Assembly: GCF_000968685.2 (NCBI RefSeq)
Contig: NZ_LAKD02000036.1
Span: 1-38,634 of the forward strand
Source: Streptomyces antioxidans
GTDB taxonomy: Bacteria > Actinomycetota > Actinomycetes > Streptomycetales > Streptomycetaceae
Length of the DNA stretch: 38,634 nt
Direction: 5' to 3'
This document shows positions 31,439 to 38,560 of the stretch, in pieces. Under the pieces are notes generated by a model. The model saw only the letters and a list, made by a program, of their open reading frames with translations, had not been told where the DNA came from and did not search any database. A program made the position numbers and the translations under genes. The first letter of the stretch is position 1. Each line of letters opens with the position of its first letter.

Positions 31439-31459
31439 CTAGAACTGGTATCAGTTCTG
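31439..31459. promoter_or_regulatory. KstR-like operator B between the MBL hydrolase and the aldehyde dehydrogenase
   Basis: AGAACTGGTATCAGTTCT (31441-31458) is an 18-bp palindrome with one mismatched pair; its 16-mer CTAGAACTGGTATCAG aligns with operators A, C and D. The KstR box TnnAACnnGTTnnA is matched except for one T to A. A TATAGT hexamer just beside it on the minus strand would be a good -10 element for the MBL gene. It is 56 bp upstream of the aldehyde dehydrogenase start. Confidence 0.72.
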
Positions 31460-31514
31460 ATGCTGCGTCAGATATTGGCAGACCCCCTGTGTCATCGGCC
31501 GGAAGGCATCAGCG

Positions 31515-32981
31515 ATGGACGACCTCATCGAGCACGGGCAGCTCTTCATCGGCGGCGCGCTGGCCGATCCGGCGGGCGAGGACACCATCGAGGTCGTCTC
31601 GCCGCACACCGAGCGGGTCATCGGCCGGGTGCCGCACGCCTCCCGCGCCGATGTGGACCGGGCCGTCGCGGCGGCGCGTACGGCGTTCGACGACGGCCCC
31701 TGGGCCAGGACGAGTCTGGACGAGCGGATCGCGGTGGTCACCCGGATCAAGGACGCCATCGCCGTGCGCCACGAGGAGATCGCCCGGGTCATCAGCGCGC
31801 AGAACGGCTCCCCGTACTCCTGGAGCGTCCTCGCCCAGGCGCTCGGCGCGATGATGGTGTGGGACGCGGCGATCACCGTGGCCCGCGACTTCGTCTACGA
31901 GGAGCGGCGGGCCGGGGCGCTCGGGCCGCTGCTGGTGCGGCGGGAGCCGGTCGGGGTGGTCGCGGCCGTGGTGCCGTGGAACGTACCGCAGTTCGTGGCC
32001 GCCGCGAAGCTGGCGCCCGCGCTGCTCGCGGGGTGCTCGGTGATCCTCAAGCCCTCGCCCGAGACGCCGCTGGACTCCTACGTCCTGGCGGAGATCGCGG
32101 CGGAGGCGGGGCTGCCCGAGGGGGTGCTGTCGATCCTTCCGGCCGACCGCGAGGTCAGCGAGTACCTGGTCGGCCACCCGGGCGTGGACAAGGTGTCGTT
32201 CACCGGCTCGGTCGCGGCGGGCAAGCGGGTGATGGAGGTGGCCTCGCGCCAGCTGACCCGGGTCACCCTGGAGCTGGGCGGCAAGTCGGCCGCGGTGATC
32301 CTGCCGGACGCGGACCTGGAGGCGGCCGTCGCCGGGATCGTGCCCAACGCCTGGATGAACAACGGACAGGCGTGTGTGGCCCAGACCCGGATCCTCGCGC
32401 CGCGCGCCCGCTACGACGAGATCGCCGAACGGTTCGCGGCAGCCGCCTCCGCCCTGGTCGTCGGCGATCCGCTGGATCCGGCCACCCAGGTGGGGCCGCT
32501 GGTGGCGCGGCGGCAGCAGCGGCGGTCGCTGGACTACATCGCGCTGGGCCAGCGGGAGGGCGCCAAGGTACTGACCGGCGGCGGCCGTCCGGAGGCCCAG
32601 CAGACCGGCTGGTACGTGGAGCCCACGCTCTTCGGCGACGTCGGCAACGGGATGCGGATCGCCCGTGAGGAGATCTTCGGCCCGGTCATCTGTCTGCTGC
32701 CGTACGGGGACGAGGAGGAGGCGGCCAGGATCGCCAATGACTCCGACTACGGGCTGTCCGGCTCCGTCTGGACGGCGGACACCGGGCACGGCATCGACTT
32801 CGCACGGCGCGTCCGCACCGGCACCTACTCGGTCAACACCTTCAGCCTCGACATGCTCGGGCCGTTCGGCGGCTACAAGAACTCCGGTCTGGGCAGGGAG
32901 TTCGGCCCGGAGGGGTTCTCCGCGTACCTGGAGCACAAGATGATCCACCTGCCCCAGGGGTGGGACGGGGAGCCGGGCTGA
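31515..32981 (+). CDS. Aldehyde dehydrogenase
   Basis: This is a 488-residue NAD(P)-dependent aldehyde dehydrogenase. The key residues are the general base Glu253 (TLELGGKSA) and the nucleophile Cys287 (NNGQACVAQT), with PWNVP near 155 and the FTGS cofactor loop near 229. The size and motifs are standard. Start is ATG at 31515. Its stop overlaps the ATG of a [3Fe-4S] ferredoxin (TGATG), so the two are coupled. It lies beside a KstR-like operator shared with the MBL gene. A plausible job is to oxidise an aldehyde made by a P450, such as the C26 aldehyde formed by CYP125, but the substrate is not visible in the sequence. Confidence 0.93.
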   Translation: MDDLIEHGQLFIGGALADPAGEDTIEVVSPHTERVIGRVPHASRADVDRAVAAARTAFDDGPWARTSLDERIAVVTRIKDAIAVRHEEIARVISAQNGSPYSWSVLAQALGAMMVWDAAITVARDFVYEERRAGALGPLLVRREPVGVVAAVVPWNVPQFVAAAKLAPALLAGCSVILKPSPETPLDSYVLAEIAAEAGLPEGVLSILPADREVSEYLVGHPGVDKVSFTGSVAAGKRVMEVASRQLTRVTLELGGKSAAVILPDADLEAAVAGIVPNAWMNNGQACVAQTRILAPRARYDEIAERFAAAASALVVGDPLDPATQVGPLVARRQQRRSLDYIALGQREGAKVLTGGGRPEAQQTGWYVEPTLFGDVGNGMRIAREEIFGPVICLLPYGDEEEAARIANDSDYGLSGSVWTADTGHGIDFARRVRTGTYSVNTFSLDMLGPFGGYKNSGLGREFGPEGFSAYLEHKMIHLPQGWDGEPG

Positions 32982-33214
32982 TGGGGGACCGCTGGCGGAT
33001 CGAGGTGGACCGCGGGGTGTGCATCGGCGCGGGGATGTGCGTGAGCACCGCCCCCGGCGGCTTCCGGCTCGACACGGCGCGGCAGTCGCATCCGGTCGAG
33101 CCGGAGGCCGATGCCTCGGAGGCGGTGCTCGCGGCGGCGGAGGGCTGCCCGGTCGAGGCGATCGCCATCCGGCTGTCGGAAACCGGTGAACAGGTCTTTC
33201 CCCCCGACGATTAG
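32981..33214 (+). CDS. [3Fe-4S] ferredoxin
   Basis: This is a 77-residue ferredoxin with Cys14, Cys20 and Cys56 (GVCIGAGMC and EGCPVEAI) placed as in the single-cluster P450 ferredoxins. The start overlaps the stop of the aldehyde dehydrogenase, so both should be made together under the KstR-like operator. It is a likely electron donor to a P450 in the regulon, such as the CYP125-like enzyme at 19132-20403; no P450 lies beside it. The C terminus (SETGEQVFPPDD) is longer and more acidic than in the other ferredoxin of the window. A strong hairpin follows the stop. Confidence 0.92.
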   Translation: MGDRWRIEVDRGVCIGAGMCVSTAPGGFRLDTARQSHPVEPEADASEAVLAAAEGCPVEAIAIRLSETGEQVFPPDD

Positions 33215-33225
33215 CCCTCCTGGCC

Positions 33226-33256
33226 GCCAACGGCGGGGCCGGAGCCCGCCGTTGGC
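33226..33256 (+). terminator. Rho-independent-type hairpin after the ferredoxin gene
   Basis: GCCAACGGCGGG, a seven-base loop, and CCCGCCGTTGGC make a perfect 12-bp stem starting 12 bases after the ferredoxin stop. It probably ends the aldehyde dehydrogenase-ferredoxin transcript and may also work for the convergent LuxR gene. No T-run follows. Confidence 0.75.
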
Positions 33257-33335
33257 CCCGTCGCAAGCGCTCGTCGGCGGCTACGGCCCCAGGGCCGCAC
33301 TCATCGGACCCGGCCCCAGCCCTCGCACTGCGATC

Positions 33336-33956
33336 TCAGACCCACCCCTCGCACTGCGATATCCGTATGGCGTCCACGCGGTTGCGCGCCCCGGTCTTCC
33401 GGGTGATCGCCGCCAGGTAGTTGCGGATCGTCCCGGTGGACAGGTGCAGCGTACGGGCGATCTCCGCGATGGAGGCGCCGTCCGCGGCCAGCGACAGCAC
33501 CCCCAACTCCCGTTCGGTCAGCGGGATCTTGGCCGCCTGGAGGAAGCCGTAGCCGAGCGCGTCGTCCACGTACCGCTCCTTCCTCGCCACCCGCCGTATG
33601 GCCTCGATCAGCCGCTGCGGCGGGGCGTCCTTGTCGACGTAGCCGAGCGCCCTGGCCTCATGGGCGCGGCGCAGCGGGCCCGGCCGCTCCGAGTTGACCA
33701 GCACCAGCAGTCCGCAGTCCCCGCCCTCCCCAGAGGCGGATGCCACGAACTTCCCCCACTCGCCCTTCTGTGCCGCCTTGTCGGCCGCCGGGCTGTCCGT
33801 GTCCACCACGCACACCTGCGGCTGTAAGGAACGGGCTCTGCTACGCGCGTCGCGCCAGGAGCACGCCGCCGCCTCGATGTCTGGTTCGGCCCCTATCACG
33901 GATGCCAGGGCCGATCGCAGCAACCCTGACTCGTGTACCAGAAGTAACCGGATCAC
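33336..33956 (-). CDS. LuxR-type response regulator with degenerate receiver and a TTA codon
   Basis: This is a ~206-residue NarL/DesR-like regulator. The C terminus has the LuxR helix-turn-helix LTERELGVLSLAADGASIAE followed by IARTLHLSTGTIRNYLAAI. The N-terminal receiver is atypical: the usual acidic pair is HE (VHESGLL), though VVDTDSP (Asp52) and the conserved Lys region YVDKDAPP are present, so phosphorylation is doubtful. The fourth codon from the GTG at 33956 is TTA (33945-33947), the codon read by the bldA tRNA, so translation may be tied to development. An in-frame ATG at 34025 is an alternative start but would put the direct repeats at 33989-34022 in coding. No kinase is adjacent. 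Confidence 0.8.
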   Translation of the reverse strand: MIRLLLVHESGLLRSALASVIGAEPDIEAAACSWRDARSRARSLQPQVCVVDTDSPAADKAAQKGEWGKFVASASGEGGDCGLLVLVNSERPGPLRRAHEARALGYVDKDAPPQRLIEAIRRVARKERYVDDALGYGFLQAAKIPLTERELGVLSLAADGASIAEIARTLHLSTGTIRNYLAAITRKTGARNRVDAIRISQCEGWV

Positions 33957-33988
33957 GAACTTCTCCACCCCCCACGATGCCTGCTCTC

Positions 33989-34022
33989 GTCGCGCGCCGT
34001 TGTCGCTCTGTCGCGCGCCGTT
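33989..34022. repeat. 13-bp direct repeat with 21-bp period upstream of the LuxR gene
   Basis: GTCGCGCGCCGTT occurs at 33989-34001 and again at 34010-34022. The period is two helical turns. If the LuxR gene starts at 33956 the repeats are in its 5' region and could be regulatory; if it starts at 34025 they encode an N-G-A-R repeat. Confidence 0.45.
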
Positions 34023-34026
34023 CATG

Positions 34027-34038
34027 AATACCGGTATT
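34027..34038. promoter_or_regulatory. 12-bp perfect palindrome upstream of the LuxR gene
   Basis: AATACCGGTATT is a perfect palindrome and AT-richer than its surroundings. It lies about 70 bp upstream of the chosen LuxR start on the minus strand and next to the alternative start. It may be an operator, perhaps for autoregulation. Confidence 0.4.
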
Positions 34039-34178
34039 GGGCAGGGCGTGAACGCGGAAATTGAGCCAATGGGGGGCGTGAGGGCGCATAATCCCCTTCC
34101 AGAAGCTCGCAGGGGCGCAGGAATTGGCGCACGCGCCCCTGATGTGCCGTCCGTCCGGCCTGATGCCCGTCCGTCCGG

Positions 34179-34793
34179 CTATCGGCCCGGAGCGGGGGCG
34201 GTGAGGTCGATCAGACGGCAGACTGTCTCGATGTCGATCTTCACCTGGGCGATCGAGGCGCGCCCGGAGAGCCAGGTGATCAGCGCCGAGTGCCAGGTGT
34301 GCTCGATGACGCGGACCGCGGAAAGCTGCTCGGCCGTCGGGGCCTCGGCCAGGCCCATCGCATCGAGGATGATCGCGGTGGTGAGCCGGGAGACCGTGTC
34401 CACCTCCGGGCTGACCGACCGGTCGGCGAAGGTGAGCGCGCGGACCATCGCATCGGCCAGATGGGGTTCGCGCTGCAGCGCACGGAAGGCGCGCATCAGC
34501 GTCTGGGCGACCCGGGCGGCCGGTTCCTCCTCGGTCGGCGGCCTCTTGCGCAGCGTCTCGTGCATGTGCTGGAGCTGATCCTGCATCGTGGCGACCAGCA
34601 GATGGACCTTGGAGGGGAAGTAGCGGTAGAGGGTGCCGAGCGCCACCCCGGAGTTCTCCGCGACCTCGCGCATCTGGACCGCGTCAAAGCCGCCCCGGCT
34701 GGCCAGCCGGGCGCTGGAGTGCAGGATGCGCCGGCGGCGCGCCTCCTGCCGCTCGGTCAGCTGCAGGGCGGCCGGCTTGACTTCTGCGGTCAT
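34179..34793 (-). CDS. kstR: KstR-like TetR-family repressor
   Basis: This is a ~204-residue TetR-family regulator. The DNA-binding domain (about 20-66) reads ARRRRILHSSARLASRGGFD, then AVQMREVAENSGVALGTLYR and YFPSKVHLLV. AVQMR and GTLYRYFPSKVHLLV match KstR of Mycobacterium, the repressor of cholesterol catabolism, almost word for word; ordinary TetR proteins share only part of this. The ligand domain also has KstR-like stretches (QREPHLADAMVRALTFAD, ARVIEHTW-like SAVRVIEHTWHSALITWLSG). The start is ATG at 34793 (MTAEVK), because similarity begins after it. Operators C and D lie in the region upstream, so autoregulation is likely. The ligand in Mycobacterium is a steroid-CoA; here it is inferred. 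Confidence 0.85.
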   Translation of the reverse strand: MTAEVKPAALQLTERQEARRRRILHSSARLASRGGFDAVQMREVAENSGVALGTLYRYFPSKVHLLVATMQDQLQHMHETLRKRPPTEEEPAARVAQTLMRAFRALQREPHLADAMVRALTFADRSVSPEVDTVSRLTTAIILDAMGLAEAPTAEQLSAVRVIEHTWHSALITWLSGRASIAQVKIDIETVCRLIDLTAPAPGR

Positions 34794-34881
34794 TTGTCCC
34801 ACTTCGAATGTGTTGCGTCTGCGGGTCGGCGACAAGCGGACATCGTGCATGATGACGGGACCGTCCCGGGCCTGCGAGTCA

Positions 34882-34897
34882 CTGGAACTCGTTCTAG
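34882..34897. promoter_or_regulatory. KstR-like operator C upstream of the repressor gene
   Basis: CTGGAACTCGTTCTAG contains TGGAACTCGTTCTA (34883-34896), a perfect match to the KstR box TnnAACnnGTTnnA. It lies about 90 bp upstream of the KstR-like gene on the minus strand, and it overlaps a TAGGCT hexamer. It fits autorepression. Confidence 0.78.
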
Positions 34898-35117
34898 GCT
34901 AGCGCGAGTCCGTCCCGAAGCACCCGGGTCCGCGCAGTTGAGGCAGGTTGCTGCCGAGCGGCGCCCGCCGTCGCGCCGGCGAGGGCGCCCCCGGTGCGGA
35001 CCCCCGTCGTCAACTTCTCCCGAACGCCCCGGCTACCGAGTGGTAGGGATCACCCGCCCCGGCCCTGGAGAGGACGCCCGGGGCGGGTATCTTCGTGACT
35101 CCTCAGGGGATGCGTTA

Positions 35118-35133
35118 GTGAAACTTGTTCTAG
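35118..35133. promoter_or_regulatory. KstR-like operator D over the glycosyltransferase promoter
   Basis: GTGAAACTTGTTCTAG contains TGAAACTTGTTCTA (35119-35132), another perfect match to TnnAACnnGTTnnA. It covers a TTGTTC hexamer (35125-35130) that would be a -35 box for TACGCT (35149-35154) after an 18-bp spacer, with transcription starting near 35160 and the gene at 35186. A bound repressor would block this promoter. Confidence 0.75.
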
Positions 35134-35185
35134 ATAAACGGAAGCGGATACGCTCCCGCTGAACTGCACCGAGGAGGGGGCGCGA

Positions 35186-36526
35186 GTGACCGCAGAGGCC
35201 GCGCAGGAGACCGGGGTCGACCCGCTTCGAGCAGCACCCCCCACCGCCACCGAGGAACGGCCGCTGCGCATCGCGCTGCTCAGCTACAAGGGGAATCCAT
35301 TCTGCGGGGGCCAGGGCGTCTACGTACGCCACCTCTCCCGCGAACTCGCCCGGCTCGGCCACACCGTCGAGGTCATCGGCGCCCAGCCGTATCCGGTGCT
35401 CGACGCCGAGGAGGGCGTCACCCTCACCGAACTGCCCAGCCTGGACCTCTACCGCCAGCCCGACCCGTTCCGCACCCCCCGGCGGGAGGAGTACCGGGAC
35501 TGGATCGACGCCCTGGAGGTCTCCACCATGTGGACCGGCGGCTTCCCCGAACCGCTCACCTTCAGCCTGCGCGCCCGCCGCCATCTCGCCGCGCGCCCCG
35601 GCCAGTTCGACGTCGTCCACGACAACCAGACCCTGGGCTACGGACTGCTGGGACTGGAGAAGCTCGGCTTCCCGCTGGTGACCACCATCCACCACCCGAT
35701 CACCGTCGACCGCCAGCTGGAGCTGGACGCCGCCGAAGGCTGGAAGCGCCGGTTCTCCGTGCGCCGCTGGTACGGCTTCACCCGGATGCAGAAGCGGGTG
35801 GCCCGGCGGCTGCCCTCGGTGCTCACCGTCTCCGGCTCCTCCCGCCGGGAGATCGTGGAGGACCTGGGGGTGCGGCCGGACCGGATCCATGTGGTGCCCA
35901 TCGGCGCGGACACCGCGCTGTTCTCGCCCGACCCCGCCGTCCCGGAGACCCCCGGCCGGATCGTCACCACCTCCAGCGCGGACGTGCCGCTCAAGGGCCT
36001 GGTGCATCTGATCGAGGCCCTTGCCAAGGTCCGCACCGAGAACCCCGGGGCGCATCTGGTCGTCGTCGGCACGCGCCCGCAGGAGGGGCCGGTGGCCGCC
36101 ACCATGGCGCGCCACGGGCTCGAGGACGCCGTCGAGTTCGTCAAGGGCATCAGCGACGCCGAACTGGTGGACCTGGTGCGCGGCGCCCAGATCGCCTGTG
36201 TGCCCTCGCTGTACGAGGGGTTCTCGCTGCCCGCCGCCGAGGCCATGGCCACCGGCACCCCGCTGGTCGCCACCACCGGCGGCGCGATCCCCGAGGTCGC
36301 CGGGGTCGACGGCGAGACCTGTCTGGCCGTACCGCCCGGCGACGCCGACGCGCTCGCCGCGGCCCTGAACCGGCTGCTGGGCGACGCCGACCTCAGACGG
36401 CGGCTGGGCGCGGCCGGTCGCGAACGGGTGCTGCGGCGCTTCACCTGGGAGCAGGCCGCCCGCGGCACCGTCGAGCGGTACCGCCAGGTGATCGGCGCCT
36501 CCGCCCGGACGGCCGCCCACCGCTGA
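35186..36526 (+). CDS. Glycosyltransferase family 4 (GT-B fold)
   Basis: This is a 446-residue glycosyltransferase. The N-terminal domain begins with the Rossmann strand RIALLSYKGNPFCGGQGVYVRHLSRELARLGH typical of GT4 acceptor domains, although the tract is long for a GT4 start. The C-terminal donor domain shows FLPAA-type VPSLYEGFSLPAAEAMATG and GGAIPEVAG, the nucleotide-sugar-binding E-x7-E region. It should transfer a sugar from a nucleotide or polyprenyl donor to an acceptor in the cytoplasm or at the membrane. The GTG start follows GAGGAGGGG. It heads an operon with a methyltransferase and an alpha/alpha-toroid protein, under a KstR-like operator. The acceptor is unknown; a sterol or lipid is a guess. 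Confidence 0.9.
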   Translation: MTAEAAQETGVDPLRAAPPTATEERPLRIALLSYKGNPFCGGQGVYVRHLSRELARLGHTVEVIGAQPYPVLDAEEGVTLTELPSLDLYRQPDPFRTPRREEYRDWIDALEVSTMWTGGFPEPLTFSLRARRHLAARPGQFDVVHDNQTLGYGLLGLEKLGFPLVTTIHHPITVDRQLELDAAEGWKRRFSVRRWYGFTRMQKRVARRLPSVLTVSGSSRREIVEDLGVRPDRIHVVPIGADTALFSPDPAVPETPGRIVTTSSADVPLKGLVHLIEALAKVRTENPGAHLVVVGTRPQEGPVAATMARHGLEDAVEFVKGISDAELVDLVRGAQIACVPSLYEGFSLPAAEAMATGTPLVATTGGAIPEVAGVDGETCLAVPPGDADALAAALNRLLGDADLRRRLGAAGRERVLRRFTWEQAARGTVERYRQVIGASARTAAHR

Positions 36527-36613
36527 GCCACCGCCCCCGCTTCTCCCGCCCCTTGTCCCCGCCCGCCCCGAACCCTCCCGCCTCACGAATCCGCCGGACG
36601 AAAGCAGACCCCC

Positions 36614-37348
36614 GTGCTGACCGTCGATTTCTCCCGCTTCCCACTCGCCCCCGGCGACCGCGTCCTCGACCTCGGCTGTGGCGCCGGACGGCACGCCTTC
36701 GAGTGCTACCGGCGCGGCGCCCAGGTCGTGGCGCTCGACCGCAACGGCGAGGAGATACGCGAGGTGGCCAAGTGGTTCGCCGCCATGAAGGAGGCCGGTG
36801 AGGCCCCGGCGGGCGCCACGGCCACCGCCATGGAGGGCGACGCCCTCGCCCTGCCCTTCCCCGACGACAGCTTCGACGTGGTCATCATCTCCGAGGTGAT
36901 GGAGCACATACCCGACGACAAGGGCGTGCTCGCCGAGATGGTGCGGGTGCTCAGGCCCGGCGGCCGGATCGCCGTCACCGTGCCCCGCTACGGCCCGGAG
37001 AAGGTCTGCTGGGCGCTCTCGGACGCCTACCACGAGGTCGAGGGCGGCCACATCCGCATCTACCGCGCCGATGAGCTGCTGGAGAAGATGCGCGGGGCCG
37101 GGCTGCGGCCGTACGGCACCCACCACGCCCATGCGCTGCACAGCCCCTACTGGTGGCTCAAGTGCGCCTTCGGCGTGGACAACGACAGGGCGCTGCCGGT
37201 GCGCGCGTACCACCAGCTGCTGGTGTGGGACATCATGAAGAAGCCGCTGGCCACGCGGCTCGCCGAACGCGCACTCAACCCCGTCATCGGCAAGAGCTTC
37301 GTGGCGTACGCGACCAAGCCCCGCGCCCCGCGCGAGGAGCGGGCGTGA
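36614..37348 (+). CDS. Class I SAM-dependent methyltransferase
   Basis: This is a 244-residue methyltransferase of the UbiE/COQ5-like type. Motif I is LDLGCGAGRHAFECYRRGA, the acidic residue after strand two is VALDRN, and motif IV-type FPDDSFDVVIISEVMEHIPD is present. The C-terminal half has the fold's usual VLRPGGRIAVTVP. The GTG start at 36614 lies 87 bp after the glycosyltransferase stop, with GGACGAAAG as a loose ribosome site. The stop overlaps the next gene (GTGA). It may methylate the sugar or lipid made by the glycosyltransferase. Confidence 0.9.
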   Translation: MLTVDFSRFPLAPGDRVLDLGCGAGRHAFECYRRGAQVVALDRNGEEIREVAKWFAAMKEAGEAPAGATATAMEGDALALPFPDDSFDVVIISEVMEHIPDDKGVLAEMVRVLRPGGRIAVTVPRYGPEKVCWALSDAYHEVEGGHIRIYRADELLEKMRGAGLRPYGTHHAHALHSPYWWLKCAFGVDNDRALPVRAYHQLLVWDIMKKPLATRLAERALNPVIGKSFVAYATKPRAPREERA

Positions 37349-38445
37349 CGGCGCTCGGCCCGCGCCCCGGCCCCCGCACCGAACGGCTCGCGTTGCCCGG
37401 GGTGCTCAGCCCCGAGCAGGTGCTGAGCACGGTCGGGGGCATCGCCGCCGTCCAGCGCGCGGACGGCGCCATCCCGTGGTTCCGCGGCCACCACCTCGAC
37501 CCCTGGGACCACATCGAGTCCGCGATGGCGCTGGACGCGGCGGGCGAGCACGAGCGGGCCACGGCCGCCTACCGCTGGCTGGCCCGGCACCAGAACCCCG
37601 ACGGCTCCTGGTACGCGGCCTACCCCGACACCCCGGACGGCGTGGCCGCCACCGAACCCACCGACCGCGGCCGGGAGTCCAACTTCTGCGCCTATGTGGC
37701 GGTCGGCGCCTGGCACCACTACCTCTCCACGGGCGACGACGCCTTCCTCGACCAGATCTGGCCCACCGTCTTCGCCGCCGTCGAGTTCGTGCTCGGGCTG
37801 CAGCAGAGCGGCGGCCAGATCGGCTGGCGGCACCGCGCCGACGGCACCGTGGACCCCGACGCCCTGCTGACCGGCTCCTCCTCCGTCTACCAGGCGCTGC
37901 GCTGCGCCCTGGCCATCGCGGAACACCGCGAGGAGCCGCAGCCCGACTGGGAGCTGTCGGCCGGGCTGCTCGGCCACGCCGTACGCCACCACCCCGAGCG
38001 GTTCCTGGACAAGCACCGCTACTCGATGGACTGGTACTACCCGGTACTCGGCGGCGCGGTCACCGGCGCCGCCGCGAAGGAGCGCATCGAGGAGGGCTGG
38101 GACCGCTTCGTGGTCCCCGGGCTCGGGGTGCGCTGCGTCTCCCCCAACCCCTGGGTCACCGGCGGCGAGAGCTGCGAACTGGCGCTCGCGCTCTGGGTGA
38201 TGGGGGAGTCCGACCGCGCGGTGGACATCCTCCGGTGGATCCAGCCGACGCTGCGCGCCGAGGACGGCATGTACTGGACCGGCTACGTCTTCGAGGACGA
38301 CGCGGTCTGGCCCGAGGAGCGCACCACGTGGACGGCCGGGTCGCTGCTGCTCGCCGTGGCGGCGCTGGGCGGCGACGAGGCGACCACGGCCGTCTTCAGC
38401 GGCGAGCACCTGCCGCGCGGGCTGGACTCGGACTGCTGCGCCTAG
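37345..38445 (+). CDS. Alpha/alpha-toroid protein (prenyltransferase-like)
   Basis: This is a 366-residue protein. Repeats such as LARHQNPDGSWYAAY, FVLGLQQSGGQIGWRH, ILRWIQPTLRAEDGMYWTGY and an Asp/Trp-rich GAIPWFRGHHLDPWDHIESA recall prenyltransferase/squalene-cyclase toroids and also (alpha/alpha)6 glycosidases. It has no signal peptide or membrane helix, so it is cytoplasmic. The start is GTG at 37345 overlapping the methyltransferase stop. It ends GLDSDCCA. It is the last gene of the operon. Prenyltransferase activity is not demonstrated by visible motifs (no classic QW/DCTAE motif); a glycoside- or lipid-modifying role fits equally. Confidence 0.82.
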   Translation: MTALGPRPGPRTERLALPGVLSPEQVLSTVGGIAAVQRADGAIPWFRGHHLDPWDHIESAMALDAAGEHERATAAYRWLARHQNPDGSWYAAYPDTPDGVAATEPTDRGRESNFCAYVAVGAWHHYLSTGDDAFLDQIWPTVFAAVEFVLGLQQSGGQIGWRHRADGTVDPDALLTGSSSVYQALRCALAIAEHREEPQPDWELSAGLLGHAVRHHPERFLDKHRYSMDWYYPVLGGAVTGAAAKERIEEGWDRFVVPGLGVRCVSPNPWVTGGESCELALALWVMGESDRAVDILRWIQPTLRAEDGMYWTGYVFEDDAVWPEERTTWTAGSLLLAVAALGGDEATTAVFSGEHLPRGLDSDCCA

Positions 38446-38475
38446 GGTGTGCCCGGGCGCGGTTCGTGACGCCTG

Positions 38476-38560
38476 CGGCGGGCTGTTCCCCTCCCCGCCC
38501 CTTCCCACAACTGGGGCTCCGCCCCAGACCCCGTGTGGCAGGGGCGGAGCCGCCTACTGG
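38476..38560. repeat. Dispersed Streptomyces-type intergenic repeat, copy 2
   Basis: The segment TGCGGCGGGCTGTTCCCCTC onward, including CCCCGCCCCTTCCC and ACTGGGG, is the inverted counterpart of the window start (1-45). It is followed by the hairpin at 38515-38551. A separate common Streptomyces motif, CGCGCAGTTCCCCGCGCCCC, ends the window at about 38608-38630. Recognition of both as dispersed repeats is from memory. Confidence 0.6.
38515..38551 (+). terminator. Hairpin after the toroid-protein operon
   Basis: GGCTCCGCCCC (38515-38525) and GGGGCGGAGCC (38541-38551) are perfect 11-bp arms around a 15-bp loop, about 70 bp after the last stop codon. It may end the glycosyltransferase operon. 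Confidence 0.65.

Larger units (their letters stand above)
34794..35185. other. 392-bp intergenic region with two KstR-like boxes
   Basis: No credible gene is present in this stretch between the divergent KstR-like and glycosyltransferase genes. It holds operator C (34881-34896) about 90 bp upstream of the repressor, operator D (35118-35133) beside the downstream gene, and a TAGGCT hexamer overlapping operator C at 34895-34900. The rest, including 34930-35100, shows nothing else I can support. Confidence 0.6.

Noticed and set aside
34130..34185. CCGTCCGTCCGGC repeats downstream of the TetR gene
   Set aside because: Simple GC-rich repeats common in this genome; no operator symmetry or position relative to a start.
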